Shown here: positions 1 through 10,563 of the stretch, one piece after another
How the letters are laid out: each line of letters begins with the position of its first letter
Numbering within the stretch: the stretch's first letter is position 1
Assembly: GCA_025266875.1 (NCBI GenBank)
Contig: JALLLT010000001.1
Span: forward strand, 186,001-250,000
Length of the DNA: 64,000 nucleotides
Origin: Fennellomyces sp. T-0311
Lineage: Eukaryota > Mucoromycota > Mucoromycetes > Mucorales > Lichtheimiaceae
Reading direction: 5' to 3'
Notes under the pieces: model-generated
The model's input: only the letters and a program-made list of their open reading frames with translations
Told to the model about the DNA's origin: nothing
The model's database searches: none
Translations under genes and position numbers: made by a program

Positions 1-953
1 ATCATTGTCAGCAAGTCAATCAACGGTCGAATATGATCCATCAACGCGTTGTAGACCCCTCTGAGGTAACTGGCAGAGAGTAAGTGGGCAATATAATCCT
101 GCTTGTCAGAAAAACTGGAGAAGTCTCGCACCGATGTTGACTGAAAATGCTGCAGGACAGGCAGCATGGATTTGCAAAGTTCATCGGCTGTGTTCAGATA
201 CTGAAGTTCGAGTCATGCATTCTTTAGCCGGTGTAGTTCATGCAAACCGTTTCGACCAACAGAATTTTGCGCGCTTGGTGTTAGAAAATCAGCAAGCTTC
301 GCGGACACAGCACTACGATGGGTAAGATGCGCAGGGGATTCAGTCAAGAGTTCAGGTGTAATTCTCGTTGCAACCCTTTTACTTTTTCTCATCGACGCCA
401 CTACATTCTCTGTTACGAGAAACATAGCGCATTGACATCAGGTGACCGAATTAAATTGACGTTACAGAACGCAACGAATTGTACTAGCAATAAAAGTGTG
501 TACCTGGTGAGATCGGCCACGCGGCGTGCATATGGCGTTTTGTAGTATCCTTTTGTACGTAGATTGATTTTACATTCTGGGCAGCTAAGGCCTTTGCGGA
601 TCAAAATATGCGATATCCACAGGAACACCCGAGGAAGGTACCAAGTCGTTCGATCCAGTTTCTTTCTGAGTGCGAAAAAGGGCGTTGACGGTAGATCTGC
701 TTGGATTTTGGACAGATATTTGGATATAGGGCTATGTTTTCGTGCAGCATCCGGGTCGGTACTGACATCTTCATCTTCGTCTTCATCATCCTCGTCGTCG
801 CTTTCTCCATATGATCCTCGCCAGCTTTGCAGAACTAGGCTCCTCGATATCAGGCAACCGTATTGTCTCAAATTAGATATTGATCCCTCCGTCTTCGTCA
901 ATATTAGCCTCTTCCTCGGCGTTGGGGTTGTCTTTTGCGTTTGCAGGCCCCAT
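1..953 (-). pseudogene. R gene fragment: acidic N-terminus plus zinc-ribbon (DUF6729-like)
   Basis: On the minus strand the reading starts at an ATG at 953 and gives an acidic leader, then a stop shared with the other copies. A second open stretch (901-413) has a run rich in D and E and then the motif CPECKINLRTKGYYKTPYAR followed by RVADL. This resembles the zinc-ribbon region of fungal transposon proteins annotated as DUF6729. Further downstream (425-1) the frames include LTHRSAVS and LHELHRL, the region that follows that domain in such proteins. Intron/exon structure is unclear and frames are broken, so the copy is probably dead. The family name rests on recalled motif similarity. Confidence 0.5.
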
Positions 954-1176
954 ATCCTTATCCGCAGTTTCCTATCACTATTGCACGTTTAGCACTTGCA
1001 CCTCGTTTTACACACATTCTATTCCAAAAGCCTACTCTAGAATCACTCCCGTCCTCAGAATGTTCGCTTACTGCAGTCTCCAGTGGTGCCTGATTATGCT
1101 CTCATTCCTGAGGTGCCTATACAACGCAACAATTATATAAGCGACTGGTCCTTCAGCCCAACAAGCGATATCCTTA

Positions 1177-2474
1177 GTTCAAAAAGTATTTGTTTTATTG
1201 GAAAACTATGAGACCTGCCCCTATAGGGATGTGGTCGCTTCCTTGCGGTACAAATGTATAGATGTAAAATAAAGGAGCTGATGCCATGTCTGAAAAAACC
1301 CTAATTGGGAAAAAGACAGGCGGGGGCAGTAGAAGGTTATTAAAAGTAGTGCGAAGAAAAGAACTGGGTAGGCATGATGTCAAATAAAATTGCTGGGGAT
1401 ATAAAAGTGTGACCCCTCTATGGGCTATTTCTTGTGGTTGTGGGTGCGCTGCCTTGTAGGGCCTCTTCTGGCGCGGGTTCGTCCTCATCGTACTCTTCAT
1501 CGGGGTGACTCAGTTTGTCGATTTTACGAAGGACATGTAGGAGTGCTGGCCATGCCTTCTTCCATTTACCACGGGTCAGACCAGTATCTGAACGTGGTAA
1601 GCTATTCATTATGTGGTCAAGGGCCTGTGTCTCGTTACGCTGGTCCGATATTGGGCCAAATACTTCGAGTAGTTCTTGATATAAAGGCCGAAGTAATGGA
1701 CAGTTAGTGTAGTGCTCCCTATTGGCTGCCACAGCACCACATTCGCAATTCTTGAGCGGGTATGATGGGAGCCAGTGCATACGCCACTTAACCAGTCGGT
1801 GTCTGTCCTTGGAGGAGGCCGCCAGGTATAAGATCGGATCAATAAGTCGGTAAGGTCGGAGGCACCGGATAGACTTGTACATGCTGCACCGAGAGGTAAA
1901 CTCTTCGTCCCGTTTCTTGTCAATTGCCTCCGCTACTGGATTCCTTGGCGGGGTCAGTCCGGTCAGAAGCTTTTTATACTGTTGATGGAGGGGATTGGTC
2001 GATGTTAAACGCCTCCATTGTTTATCTTGTGGTGCTCGGTCTTTCCATAAGTATGAGAGTTCGATCGCACGGGCCATTGTGGAAACCGGCAGCGACTGGA
2101 GTCTTGTGACGAATTTGAGCTGTAAGGTACGAGTACGCACTTGCATGGAAGGGATATCGGCCAAGACCATTGGTCCAATGGTAGGGAACTTGGTCGATTT
2201 ATTGCGGTTGAGCGCCATTTTAATACATCCGACTTGTGCTTTTTGTAGTTGTCCCATGTGAGTGTGTGAGAGGGCAGTAATAGCAAGCCCGTACTCAAGG
2301 ATAGGTCGAACAAACGAGCGGTAGGTGCGTAGCGCTGGCCATAGTCCGATGCCATACTGGTGGACTCCTAGTTGTCGTAGGAGTGCCATACTTCCCGTAG
2401 CCTTGGAGATACGCTGGTTGATAAGCATATCAGCATCGATTCCTTTATGAGTAAAAGGTATGCCAAGGTACTGG
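1177..2474 (-). mobile_element. 5'-truncated LINE inserted in R
   Basis: The insert separates two halves of R that are continuous in the other copies. It is flanked by a 14-bp target-site duplication, aagcgatatcctta at 1163-1176 and aagcgacatcctta at 2475-2488, with one mismatch. The uninterrupted site is visible in the copies near 24250 and 41690. The element reads on the minus strand, with its 3' end at 1177 and a polyadenylation-like AATAAAA just inside it. The 5' end is truncated within the reverse transcriptase gene, as is usual for LINE copies. There is no clear poly(A) tail at the 3' junction. Confidence 0.8.
1418..2473 (-). CDS. LINE pol protein, C-terminal fragment (RT thumb and zinc knuckle)
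   Basis: This frame is open from the truncation point to the stop, about 350 residues. It begins in the conserved YLGIPF..HKGID stretch that follows the catalytic part of non-LTR reverse transcriptases and contains [13 protein letters not shown], typical of the thumb region. A C-terminal cysteine/histidine cluster, [16 protein letters not shown], fits the CCHC-type knuckle of fungal Tad-like LINEs. The tail is acidic ([13 protein letters not shown]). The endonuclease and RT palm are missing, so the product cannot be active. The frame has no internal stop, which suggests a fairly recent insertion. Confidence 0.75.
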   Translation of the reverse strand, partial: QYLGIPFTHKGIDADMLINQRISKATGSMALLRQLGVHQYGIGLWPALRTYRSFVRPILEYGLAITALSHTHMGQLQKAQVGCIKMALNRNKSTKFPTIGPMVLADIPSMQVRTRTLQLKFVTRLQSLPVSTMARAIELSYLWKDRAPQDKQWRRLTSTNPLHQQYKKLLTGLTPPRNPVAEAIDKKRDEEFTSRCSMYKSIRCLRPYRLIDPILYLAASSKDRHRLVKWRMHWLPSYPLKNCECGAVAANREHYTNCPLLRPLYQELLEVFGPISDQRNETQALDHIMNSLPRSDTGLTRGKWKKAWPALLHVLRKIDKLSHPDEEYDEDEPAPEEALQGSAPTTTRNSP

Positions 2475-3922
2475 AAGCGACATCCTTATATGACCATTAC
2501 TACTGCCAGCATTTTGCTCAACATTCATCACTTTGTCAGCGTTCTCAGCCTATGTATCATCATGGATATTCTAAAGACTTTTAAATTAGTAAACTTACAA
2601 CAGTGCTGCGTATTGTCTTTACAGTTTGGTCATTGCCGTTAAGGACCTCCTGCTAATTACGCCGCAAGAAAAAATGCTTTCCAAATTGCCGATGACCAGC
2701 AGACATCAACAGCTGTTTTCTTTGTTCTTCGCTCCTTGAGGTCGTCTTTCATGTTTGTCCATGTTGGATGCGATTGGTGAAGAAGAAAAAGAAGCAGCTT
2801 TCAGGAACACAGCGTATATGCAGTCCGAACAACAAAAAAAGCCGTAATCGATCAGTACACCCTATAGAGCAGAGCGCACAAGCAGATGGTCTCTTCCAAA
2901 GTGACTGAAACAATATAACAGCACAACAGTGGATACATTAAGCGAGGTGTACAGCGAAATATCCGACCATGCAATGTTAATGACCGGTCTAGTCAAGCAA
3001 CACGATAGCCAAAACAAGGTGACCCAAAAAAAAAGCCACGGTCAACTCACACATCCCATATGGAGTAGGATATATGAGCTGGCCGTGGCGTCAGCAAAGA
3101 ATTAAGTCAATATGTCGATGCGTATGCACGTCAAGTGAGATTTAATCTCGGTAATGAAAAGCACCACCTTTAATTTAAGCTGTATATACAGAGCACATGG
3201 ACTATGTACGGTCATTGTTTGAGAAAGTTCGCAACATATGGCTCCCTATAGACAGCAACAAGCAATACGATCGATAAAAGTCCTGTCAAATTCAGGCCTT
3301 ACGAGGCTATAACACAACTGGTAGGAGCGAGGTGCTGCACGGAATTCGAAAAATATGGACCATATAAAGTAGCAACTACTACCTGCAACTACTCTTCTGC
3401 AGGACCATATGTTTCCAGGGTCGCCATCAAATCTTAATTTTGTATTTTATATCGAGCTTTTACGCGTATTTGATATTCTGAAAAGCGTATCCTTCATTTC
3501 GTGTGAAGGATTTACGGAATTTGTGTCTTCTTTAGAAAGAATACAGTGCAGGTGATAAAGAAGACTATTGCGAAGCTTTCAATAATGCAAACCCATAGCG
3601 TACTTCTGCACAATCGCATTTTGCAATCAATGATGCCTTACTAGCTTGTGTGCCCGACATGCAACCCCACGAAAGTTTATGAGTATTGTTGGCCCCGGGG
3701 AGGTATGTAGTACGCTAATAAAATTAAAATAATGCAAAAGATGAATTCTAAGAGCATCCCCAACGGTTTGCGCTATTCTATTTTCTATTTGGTACGCCGC
3801 TATCATAGCAGGACCATAGAAAGCACCAGTTTTCCAACGGTTCCCGCTATAATAAAAATCACTGTGCTACGCTGATAGATGGACTTTCTATTTTATCTTT
3901 CCCGCTTATCCATTCCCTCAAC

Positions 3923-5289
3923 ATGCTTGACGAGGAAAAACTCAAGATGTTCAGAGAAGATGCTGCGCTACAGCGCATTCACCTGCGCAATGTTCGACGC
4001 ATCATTCAGGAGATACGCGACGATAATGACGTTCCAAGACGCCGAGGCGGTTCTGTTCGTGGCCATCGGGTCACAGATCGTGAACGTGTCCTTGGTCATC
4101 ATCGACTAGTGAAGGACTACTTTCACGATCCCCCAGTGTATCCTTCTGAGACTTTTCGTCGCCGTTTCCGGATGAGCAGGGGTCTTTTTGTGTCAATTGT
4201 CACCGACTTGGAGAAAGAAGAACGACCGGGTGGAAAGAAGAACTACTTCAAACAGAAGTACGATGCAACCCGCAAGCCAGGTCTTTCACCATACCAGAAA
4301 GTCACAGCAGCGATCCGACAGCTTGCGTATGGTGTTACAGCAGACGCCGTCGACGAGTATCTCCGTCTTGGCGAGTCCACCGCCATGGAATGCTTAAAGG
4401 AGTTCTGTGATGCCATTATTCGTATCTATGGCAACGAATACCTCCGCCACCCGAACGAAGCGGATCTGGAGAGAATTCTGGAGCAGAACGAGGCACGAGG
4501 TTTTCCGGGGATGCTTGGCTCCTTGGATTTGTATGCACTGGAGTTGGAAGAACTGTCCTTCGGCTTGGAAAGGCCAGTATCAAGGCAAGGACAAAGGGGC
4601 AACAGTAATCCTCGAGGTCGTCGCCGACTACGATACTTACATCTGGCACGCGTACTTTGGTCTTCCTGGCTTCCTGAACGACATCAACGTCCTGCAACGC
4701 TCGCCATTGTTCAGTGATATGGCTTCCGACCTCTTGCCACCAGTTAATTACACTGTAAACGGCAAGGAATATAACCAGGGATACTACTTGGTTGATGGTA
4801 TCTACCCGCCATGGGGTGCGTTCATCGATACGATCCCACATCCATTTGGTGAAAAGAAGAAGGTAATAATAGTCATCCCAAATAACACAAACATCCTAAT
4901 ACGATATGTAGATCTTTGCGAAAATGCAAGAAGCAGCACGCAAGGACGTTGAGCGTGCCTTTGGTGTACTACAGGCAAGATTTGCAGTTGTCCAACATCC
5001 AGCAAAGTTATGGAAGCTGTCTACACTGAAGAAGGTCATGACTACGTGCATCATCTTGCATAATATGATCATTGTGCATGAGCGCACACTTCAAGAAGAC
5101 GAGAGGGAGGATATCGATGGTTTAGAATGCGAAGGACCAGAACCTCCATTGGCAGTGCGCAAGGAAGTCAACACGATTGGCGAGTTCTTGGAGCGCTATG
5201 ACGAAATCAAGGATGCTTCACTCCATCATAGGCTCAAGAACGATCTTATCGAACACGTTTATCGTCACGTCAAGCAAAGTACTTTGTGA
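3923..5289 (+). pseudogene. Harbinger (HARBI1-like) DDE transposase, one frameshift
   Basis: Exon 1 (3923-4862) and exon 2 (4912-5289) flank a 49-bp GT..AG intron at 4863-4911 and would give about 438 residues. Exon 1 has the N-terminal helical region (FRRRFRMSRGLFVSIV) and GFPGMLGSLD before the first catalytic aspartate region. One extra T near 4527-4531 shifts the frame exactly at GSLD. The continuation CMHWSWKNCPSAWKGQYQG, LPGFLNDINVL and YYLVDGIYPPWGAFI lies in the next frame. Exon 2 encodes RKDVERAFGVLQARFAVV, the conserved end of the DDE_4 domain. The role would be cut-and-paste transposition at TWA sites. The shift makes this copy non-functional unless a ribosome frameshifts. Confidence 0.85.
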
Positions 5290-5308
5290 GTATTTTTATA
5301 AAAAAAGT

Positions 5309-6186
5309 TTATTCGTCAGAAGTTTCTCTAGCTCTTCTTGCAGCGGCATCTGCGAGCGAAGCGCGCTCAGAAGCAGAGATCTGTGCCCTCTTCGTCATGA
5401 CGTACTCGCGGGCATCCTCGTCGAGGTCGGCCAAACGTAGCTGCATATAGCCGCGGTCGACGAGCTCGCGCTCCAAGCGGTTTCTTTCGCGCATGAGCCG
5501 GACCTGCTCTTGCTCCAGCTTCAGGAGCTCGTCCAGCTTGCGCTTCCGCGCTTGGTCTTCGGTGGCCTGAGCCTTGGCTTTCTTGCGGCCTTCCAGGCGA
5601 GGAGTGTCGGCAGCAGTGTCGCTGTCAGCATCGGTGTCATCCGGCTTGTTGATGTACCGCACAAGGAACTTCTGTTGGTCAAACAGAAGGGCGTAGCAGT
5701 GCTCGTATTTGAACACACTGCCCGTGTCCTTCTGATATTTCTCCTTGGCGTCCTTGAACTAAGCAATTATTTCATAATGCTAGTAAGTACAGACATCTTT
5801 GGTAACAGATTCTAACTCTTTTTTACCTGGTCGTCCTCGGACTTGCCACTCTCGTTCCGTCTCTGGATCTGCGCAAGGTAGCCGCAGAAACGGGTCACCT
5901 CTCGATGGATGGTTCCCCATCTGCTCGACAAGGAACGGTTGCCATCGCGGCGGGAATCGTCGCCACCTCTCTTGAGGAAGTCGGCATAAACTTTGCCCCA
6001 GAAGGCGGAGGAGTCTTGATCAGTGCCGTCGATGGCATCGTTGGGTGCTGCGACCCAGGACTTGCAAAGGAGCTCGTCCTCGCCTAGAGTCCAGTTGAAT
6101 CCACGAGTGGATCTTCTGGTAGGCATGGGTGCGATAGTGGTAACGTGGGTAGCGTGGGTAGCAGTGGTGCTAGGAGCGGTGGACAT
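5309..6186 (-). CDS. Harbinger SANT/Myb-like DNA-binding partner protein
   Basis: Exon 1 (6186-5827) and exon 2 (5758-5309) join across a 68-bp intron (5759-5826) with no frame break, giving 269 residues. The N-terminus has RGFNWTLGEDELLCKSWVAA and a trihelix-like region with FWGKVYADF and SLSSRWGTIHREV, then FCGYLAQIQ. The C-terminal half is charged and probably coiled coil (KRKLDELLKLEQEQVRLM). Such proteins help the Harbinger transposase enter the nucleus and bind the element ends. The gene converges on the transposase, with 19 bp between their stop codons. Confidence 0.85.
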
Positions 6187-6517
6187 TTTGAAGAATAAAG
6201 ATGAAGAAAGAACTTTATTACGGCCAAGAAAAATGAATTATATACTCATTGCCATTACCACTGATACCAATAAGAAAAAATGTCACAGATACTGATAAAG
6301 AAAAGGGGAGTATACTACTGCTGATAAGAGCGTTTTGTGGGTATCACGTTTGGTCTGAGTGTGATTCTAAAATTTGGAACGCTCTCTGGCTTGACGCTAT
6401 ATTTGCTGCGAGCGGCCAAATTTAAGATTAGGATATAGAATAGAACACACCGTTGGAAAACGATATTCTATTTCGGAGCGCTAAATTTAGGATTTGGCGC
6501 AACCGTTGGGGATGCTC

Positions 6518-8028
6518 TTATATCTCTATATCCATTATGTATGTCATGTTGGGGTGTTGTTGAGGAACGGGTGATGTCTATCGTTATGAGGCTGGTGCCT
6601 AACGGATAATGTTAAGCTAGGTGATAGCTGTTGACACACGTTCATGATAACGTCTATTACAATATGCTGGATATGGAAGGTGTGTCTGCATGAATGAGTT
6701 TTACCAAAAAGGAGAGTGGGAGATAACCGTTCAGAGATAATGATCAGTGGTTATGTTAAAGTTGGATATAACAGCCGACAAACTCACTGCTTGAGTCAAT
6801 CTAAAAAAATCTATGAGGCCCAAACAGAGATGTCCAACAGTATGCAAGCAAATCCCCGAATCAATCTCAATGCCGATTCCTCCTGCAGCTCCCTCTCGAC
6901 CACGAGTATAATCAATTTTGCATCCTGCACCAATAAGTATCACTACTGCTGCATTTACAGCTTTGCATCATCGCCGAGGGTATTATCGTCCACTTGCCAC
7001 TTGCCACCTGTTCAAGCATATCAGCCACCGCCAACACCTCAATATTTAAAGCATACGGTATTAGCAGCGAGAACGAGGCATATGCGTCGTTGTCTAGTAA
7101 TAGTAACTAACGTATATCTATACTCTCTGTAGGTGTAAAGAGAGTTTGCAAGCCGCGGAAATGCACCCAGTGCGGCGATACAATTAGTCGTCCAGGCTGA
7201 TGCAACGGGTCAAACGCATGTTTAAAATAAACAAGTGTTTCCATTAAAAAAAAAAGATAAACCTACACTAATTCCCCCCTACGTACATGGTACCCAGACC
7301 ACATTGGTCCGAAATTGATTAGGAAAAAAAGCAGCACACAGCTACTCGCATATTTTCATTATCGCCAACACACTCTCTTCGGTAAATCCAAATACAAATA
7401 CGCCCACTTTTACATGCTATTAAGTCCATATTCAGTTTATAATACAAAACAACACGCGTTCATTGACATGACAGCTACGTACTTCAAATTATTTTCAGTA
7501 TTTCTAGTTGCTCAATTCTAGCGTGAGCCATACTCCTACTTTTCTGTACACTTTGATGCATAAAGCAAATGTTTAGGCATAGACTACAAGCGTTTTCTTC
7601 TCTATTCTGAAAACCCGTATAACACATTTTCATTTTACGGATGCGTATAGGCGAATAGGTATCTAAATTTGGTATAGACACAGATGATATGCAGGTACCC
7701 GACCAAAGTACCCAGATCCGCGCCTTGGATAAAGCTGCATCTATTTTTCTATGCGCTACTTTAAACTCCATACCACAGGCCGTTGGCGCTCTAGCTTGCA
7801 TTCACGCATTAATTTGATCGCACTACGGTTTTTCGTTACATTCCTTGATGTAGTATTATTTCGAAGCACTGGGGAGTATTTTCTCCCGTAAAAAGAAGGA
7901 TCGAGTCACATTCTTGTGGAGTGTCCATAGTAAGTCCCGAAAGAAAATCGGCAACAGAGAGAAAGTTTCAGTACTCCCATCGCGAGCAAAATGCATAAGC
8001 AGTTTTCTTTATTTCAACTGCGGAAGTA
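6518..8028 (+). mobile_element. Element Q, partial copy A (region upstream of the 985-aa gene)
   Basis: This stretch is an inverted match of 15500-17147 and matches 26690-28370 and 54860-55670. It contains a proline-rich ORF (about 6716-7132) and a cysteine cluster on the plus strand that in this copy has a stop inside the CNGSNAC region (near 7198). On the minus strand, 7801-7484 encodes a Cys-rich tail (CSLCLNICFMHQ). Homology stops at about 8028, where gypsy integrase sequence begins abruptly. No copy of the 985-residue gene follows here. Confidence 0.7.
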
Positions 8029-8063
8029 CCTCAGTTTATTTTACAATCTCAGAGAAACAATGA

Positions 8064-8795
8064 AAAGCAATCGAAAAGAAACTCCTAGCCAAAAAGAAAC
8101 TCCTAGCCAAAAAGAAACACTTAACACAACCTCCGTTCAAAATTGGTGATGTGGTTATGATGTATAAGAGTCACCTTGATACATCCTGGAGTGGACAATT
8201 AGAAACCCTCTGGGAATGTCCTCTCATAGTTCATTCAGTAAATCAACATGGATCATACCACCTAGAAACCTTCGATTCAGGCAAACTCCTAAAAAACAGC
8301 GTGCATGGGAATCGACTAGCTATATATACCCTGCCAAATACCGAATTTCGCCCATACACATATTCACACTCAAACATAATCTCTGGTACTAACATGTCTG
8401 CTCCTGAATCAACTGATCTTGCCTTCCTGGAAGACCTTGAGATGGTCGACCTAGTCGACCAACATCAAATGGCCGAGGCGACCCGTGCCGTCACTCGTGC
8501 TGTCTTGGCAGCAAACAAGGCAAGAAGACAAGAAGTCCTTGCACTTCAACTTGCTAGAACCCTAAACGCCGCCAACACCTATGTGCAGACGTTCATCCTC
8601 CATCGCCTCCACCGCAACATCACGTTCCGCTCCCGCCGTGCCCTCATCCAGGCCATTGTCCATGATTTCCGCGCCCATGCGCAACACGATTACCGTGGCA
8701 ACAACTCGGACCCAGTGTGGGTCCATATCAAAAAGTCCCTTCTCCAACACTACCAACTTCCGCCTGGTCCCCACCCTCTGGCCATGCGCCAATAA
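8064..8795 (+). CDS. Gypsy pol C-terminus (integrase tail) with long extension
   Basis: The frame is open from 8064 to the stop at 8795. It holds the GPY/F-type integrase tail: PPFKIGDVVMMY, CPLIVHSVNQHGSYHLE, then SVHGNRLAIY. An 18-bp tandem duplication (actcctagccaaaaagaa) just before it adds LLAKKK-type repeats. After NRLAIY the frame continues for about 150 residues, a length unusual for this position. That extension is rich in predicted helix (MAEATRAVTRAVLAANKARR) and has no chromodomain signature I can see. An internal ATG at 8395 could start it as a separate protein. Confidence 0.7.
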   Translation, partial: KAIEKKLLAKKKLLAKKKHLTQPPFKIGDVVMMYKSHLDTSWSGQLETLWECPLIVHSVNQHGSYHLETFDSGKLLKNSVHGNRLAIYTLPNTEFRPYTYSHSNIISGTNMSAPESTDLAFLEDLEMVDLVDQHQMAEATRAVTRAVLAANKARRQEVLALQLARTLNAANTYVQTFILHRLHRNITFRSRRALIQAIVHDFRAHAQHDYRGNNSDPVWVHIKKSLLQHYQLPPGPHPLAMRQ

Positions 8796-9385
8796 GCAGT
8801 AGTTCTCTGTCTTGTCGGCCTTCTGGGTCAACAATCTTTTTTCCTTTTCCTTTCTCTCTCTCTTCTGCTGTACCATTACCCTTGTGGGTCATCGTTCTCT
8901 TTCGTGCCGCGTGCACTGGCTTCCTCGCTCCGCCCCTGGAGACACTTTTTTTCTACCAAGCCTTTACCAGGCCAATAAAACCGTCAAATTGTGTCACCAT
9001 ACTCACATAATTGCGACTTACATATACTTTCGTCCTTTCCCTGTGCTGTCGATTACCAAAAGCACCATAGTTTTGCTTCAGTCCCAAGGTCATCTCGTAC
9101 CAGTACACACTTTGACTTCCTTACATCTCGGGGGGGGGGATATATCATACCTGCAAACAAACCACTTCCAAAGAGAAGGTATACATCAAACAAATGATTA
9201 CACAAAGTTACCAAATGTGTCAAATTCAACGCAGAATCTCCATAAACTGGAGGTTCACGAAGAGGAGATTCATAAAAAGGGCCTACGTGAAACGGGGTCT
9301 TAGACGTCAATACAAAATTCCTCTATCTGAAAACTATATAAAAAAAAGATCAAGACACAGAAGAATCCCCATCAACAAACAAGCA

Positions 9386-9862
9386 ATGGATCCCAACATT
9401 TTTATCAAGAACCCAGTAAACGGACTCCTCGATTTTCATAACATAGCAATTGATAAACTCTTTGGCTTTGTGGATAGAATCAAGCATTCCCAAAACATGG
9501 ATAAACTCAATTTGCACAGAGCAAGAATGTCCCTTGCCCAACGCTTCGCCATGAGCTTGCACATGTACATAGCTCCCGGACTTAACAAGCGCGGACGCTA
9601 TAAAATCATTAGAGGCTATGTCAAGCGCATTGGCCACCCCTATCTTTCCACCAATGAGGATCTCATTCAAAAGACAGACCAGGAAATTATGCGTATCAAA
9701 TGGCGCACCCAACCACTGCCAACTCGCAACAGGCCAGATCCCAAGGAAGAGTCTTCCTCAGAAACCTCGTCGTGTAGCCGAGATCCTTGCCCTACCTTGG
9801 AAGACATCAAGCGTTTTATGCAGTCCTTAACTACTCGTCATACAAACTACCTAGCAAAATAG
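9386..9862 (+). CDS. Extra ORF downstream of gypsy pol, unknown function
   Basis: The frame is open from 9194, but the first 64 residues are highly basic and low-complexity, so the ATG at 9386 (MDPNIFIKNPV) is the preferred start, giving 158 residues. The product has a basic middle (NKRGRYKIIRGYVKRIGH), a serine/glutamate-rich stretch (EESSSETSSCS) and a C-terminal helix (LEDIKRFMQSL). No membrane segment or catalytic motif is visible. It lies between pol and the 3' LTR, where some gypsy elements carry an env-like or accessory gene. I do not recognise the family. Confidence 0.45.
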   Translation: MDPNIFIKNPVNGLLDFHNIAIDKLFGFVDRIKHSQNMDKLNLHRARMSLAQRFAMSLHMYIAPGLNKRGRYKIIRGYVKRIGHPYLSTNEDLIQKTDQEIMRIKWRTQPLPTRNRPDPKEESSSETSSCSRDPCPTLEDIKRFMQSLTTRHTNYLAK

Positions 9863-10050
9863 TCTTGATACAACAAAACTTATTCTCTTTTTTCAATTCC
9901 AACCTTCACAACGAACCTATATCTTAGCAGTACACCTTTTTCGCAGTTCCTAGCAGTACCTACATTTTAACCAACAACAAAGCTTGTTCAAATTACTCTC
10001 GTTTGCATAGTCTCGATGTGCGGACACATCTTTTTCTCTTATCGGGGGAA

Positions 10051-10485
10051 TGTTACAGCGAAAATGGTGAGCATGTGGCGTGCCTATTTGGGATTAAGCA
10101 CCCTGTGCACAACATACATGAACATGAAGCAGTCAGTCGGGCTATGCACCTAACGTATAGCCTGCATAAGTAATGAACAAAAAAGATATATAAAGAGTAG
10201 AATTAGCTAGCCTTGTTAAGACAGAATTGTCAAGACTTGTCACATTGAATCTAAGTGATCAATAAAATAAGTTATACTCTTAAGACTCTTCTAATATAAC
10301 TACAAGAAACTACCGTGAGCTTTAGCTCCCTCTTTACCAGTCAACAGGCTTTAAGCCTTCCTTTCGACAACCTTTCATATAGGTATAACCTCTTTTTACT
10401 ACTAACTTTATCTTCTTAGATAATTTCCCTTCTATAAGGCAGAAGCCTACGTGACTTACTTTCCGACCGGTTTTCCCTTATAACA
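10051..10485 (+). repeat. 3' LTR of gypsy element
   Basis: The 435-bp LTR begins TGTTAC after the purine tract and ends TATAACA. It contains a TATA-like tatataaag near 10186 and AATAAAATAAG near 10261 as a poly(A) signal. Confidence 0.75.
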
Positions 10486-10563
10486 AGGTATAGAAACTGG
10501 TGTAGCGGAGTAGGTACTGGAGACGAAGTGGCGTATGTTGCCTAATCTTGGCAGAGCGAGGTT
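10486..10563 (-). repeat. Old gypsy fragment, left piece
   Basis: This matches about 61171-61250 and, inverted, about 22470-22540. It is the target sequence of the younger gypsy element on its left and of the hAT-like element on its right. Confidence 0.65.

Larger units (their letters stand above)
1..3751 (-). mobile_element. Repeat element R, copy 1 (LINE-interrupted, Harbinger at its end)
   Basis: This segment matches 22566-25440 (inverted) and 40530-43064 (direct) by eye over most of its length. Its gene reads on the minus strand toward base 1, so this copy is cut by the window edge. Two interruptions are visible: the LINE at 1177-2474 and the Harbinger element that starts at 3752. The uninterrupted site for the Harbinger junction is seen in copy 2 near 22587-22589 (TAA). 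The part 2489-3751 is upstream of the R gene and shows no convincing coding sequence. The outer ends of R are not defined, and I saw no clear terminal inverted repeats. Confidence 0.7.
3752..6517 (+). mobile_element. PIF/Harbinger transposon, copy A
   Basis: The 2766-bp element starts GAGCATCCCCAACGGTT and ends with the inverted form AACCGTTGGGGATGCTC. It carries the two convergent genes usual for PIF/Harbinger: a DDE transposase (plus) and a SANT/Myb-like protein (minus). The left flank is TAA (3749-3751) and the right flank is TTA (6518-6520), so the flanks do not form a matching 3-bp target duplication. The right flank equals the flank of the inverted copy at 17148-19913, which points to duplication or recombination and not a simple insertion. 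Confidence 0.9.
8029..10485 (+). mobile_element. Ty3/gypsy LTR retrotransposon, 3' part only
   Basis: The segment holds the integrase C-terminus, an extra ORF, a purine tract (gggggaa at 10044-10050) and the 3' LTR. The 5' part, with its LTR, gag, protease, RT and RNase H, is missing: the sequence switches at about 8029 to element Q. The right flank AGGTA (10486-10490) followed by tagaaactgg matches an uninterrupted site near 61171, so this element inserted into an older gypsy copy. AGGTA is therefore the likely 5-bp target duplication, whose left partner is lost. Confidence 0.8.

Noticed and set aside
564..992. Plus-strand ORF with a long serine run
   Set aside because: It is the complement of the acidic D/E codon run in the R gene.
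1924..2355. Overlapping plus- and minus-strand ORFs in the LINE
   Set aside because: They are shadows of the RT frame, which alone carries recognisable motifs.
8796..9385. ORFs at 8812-9303 and 9053-9310
   Set aside because: They overlap each other on opposite strands and look like low-complexity by-products between pol and the extra ORF.
10186..10270. A gene promoter independent of the LTR
   Set aside because: The TATA and poly(A) signals fall inside a well-bounded LTR and are explained by it.
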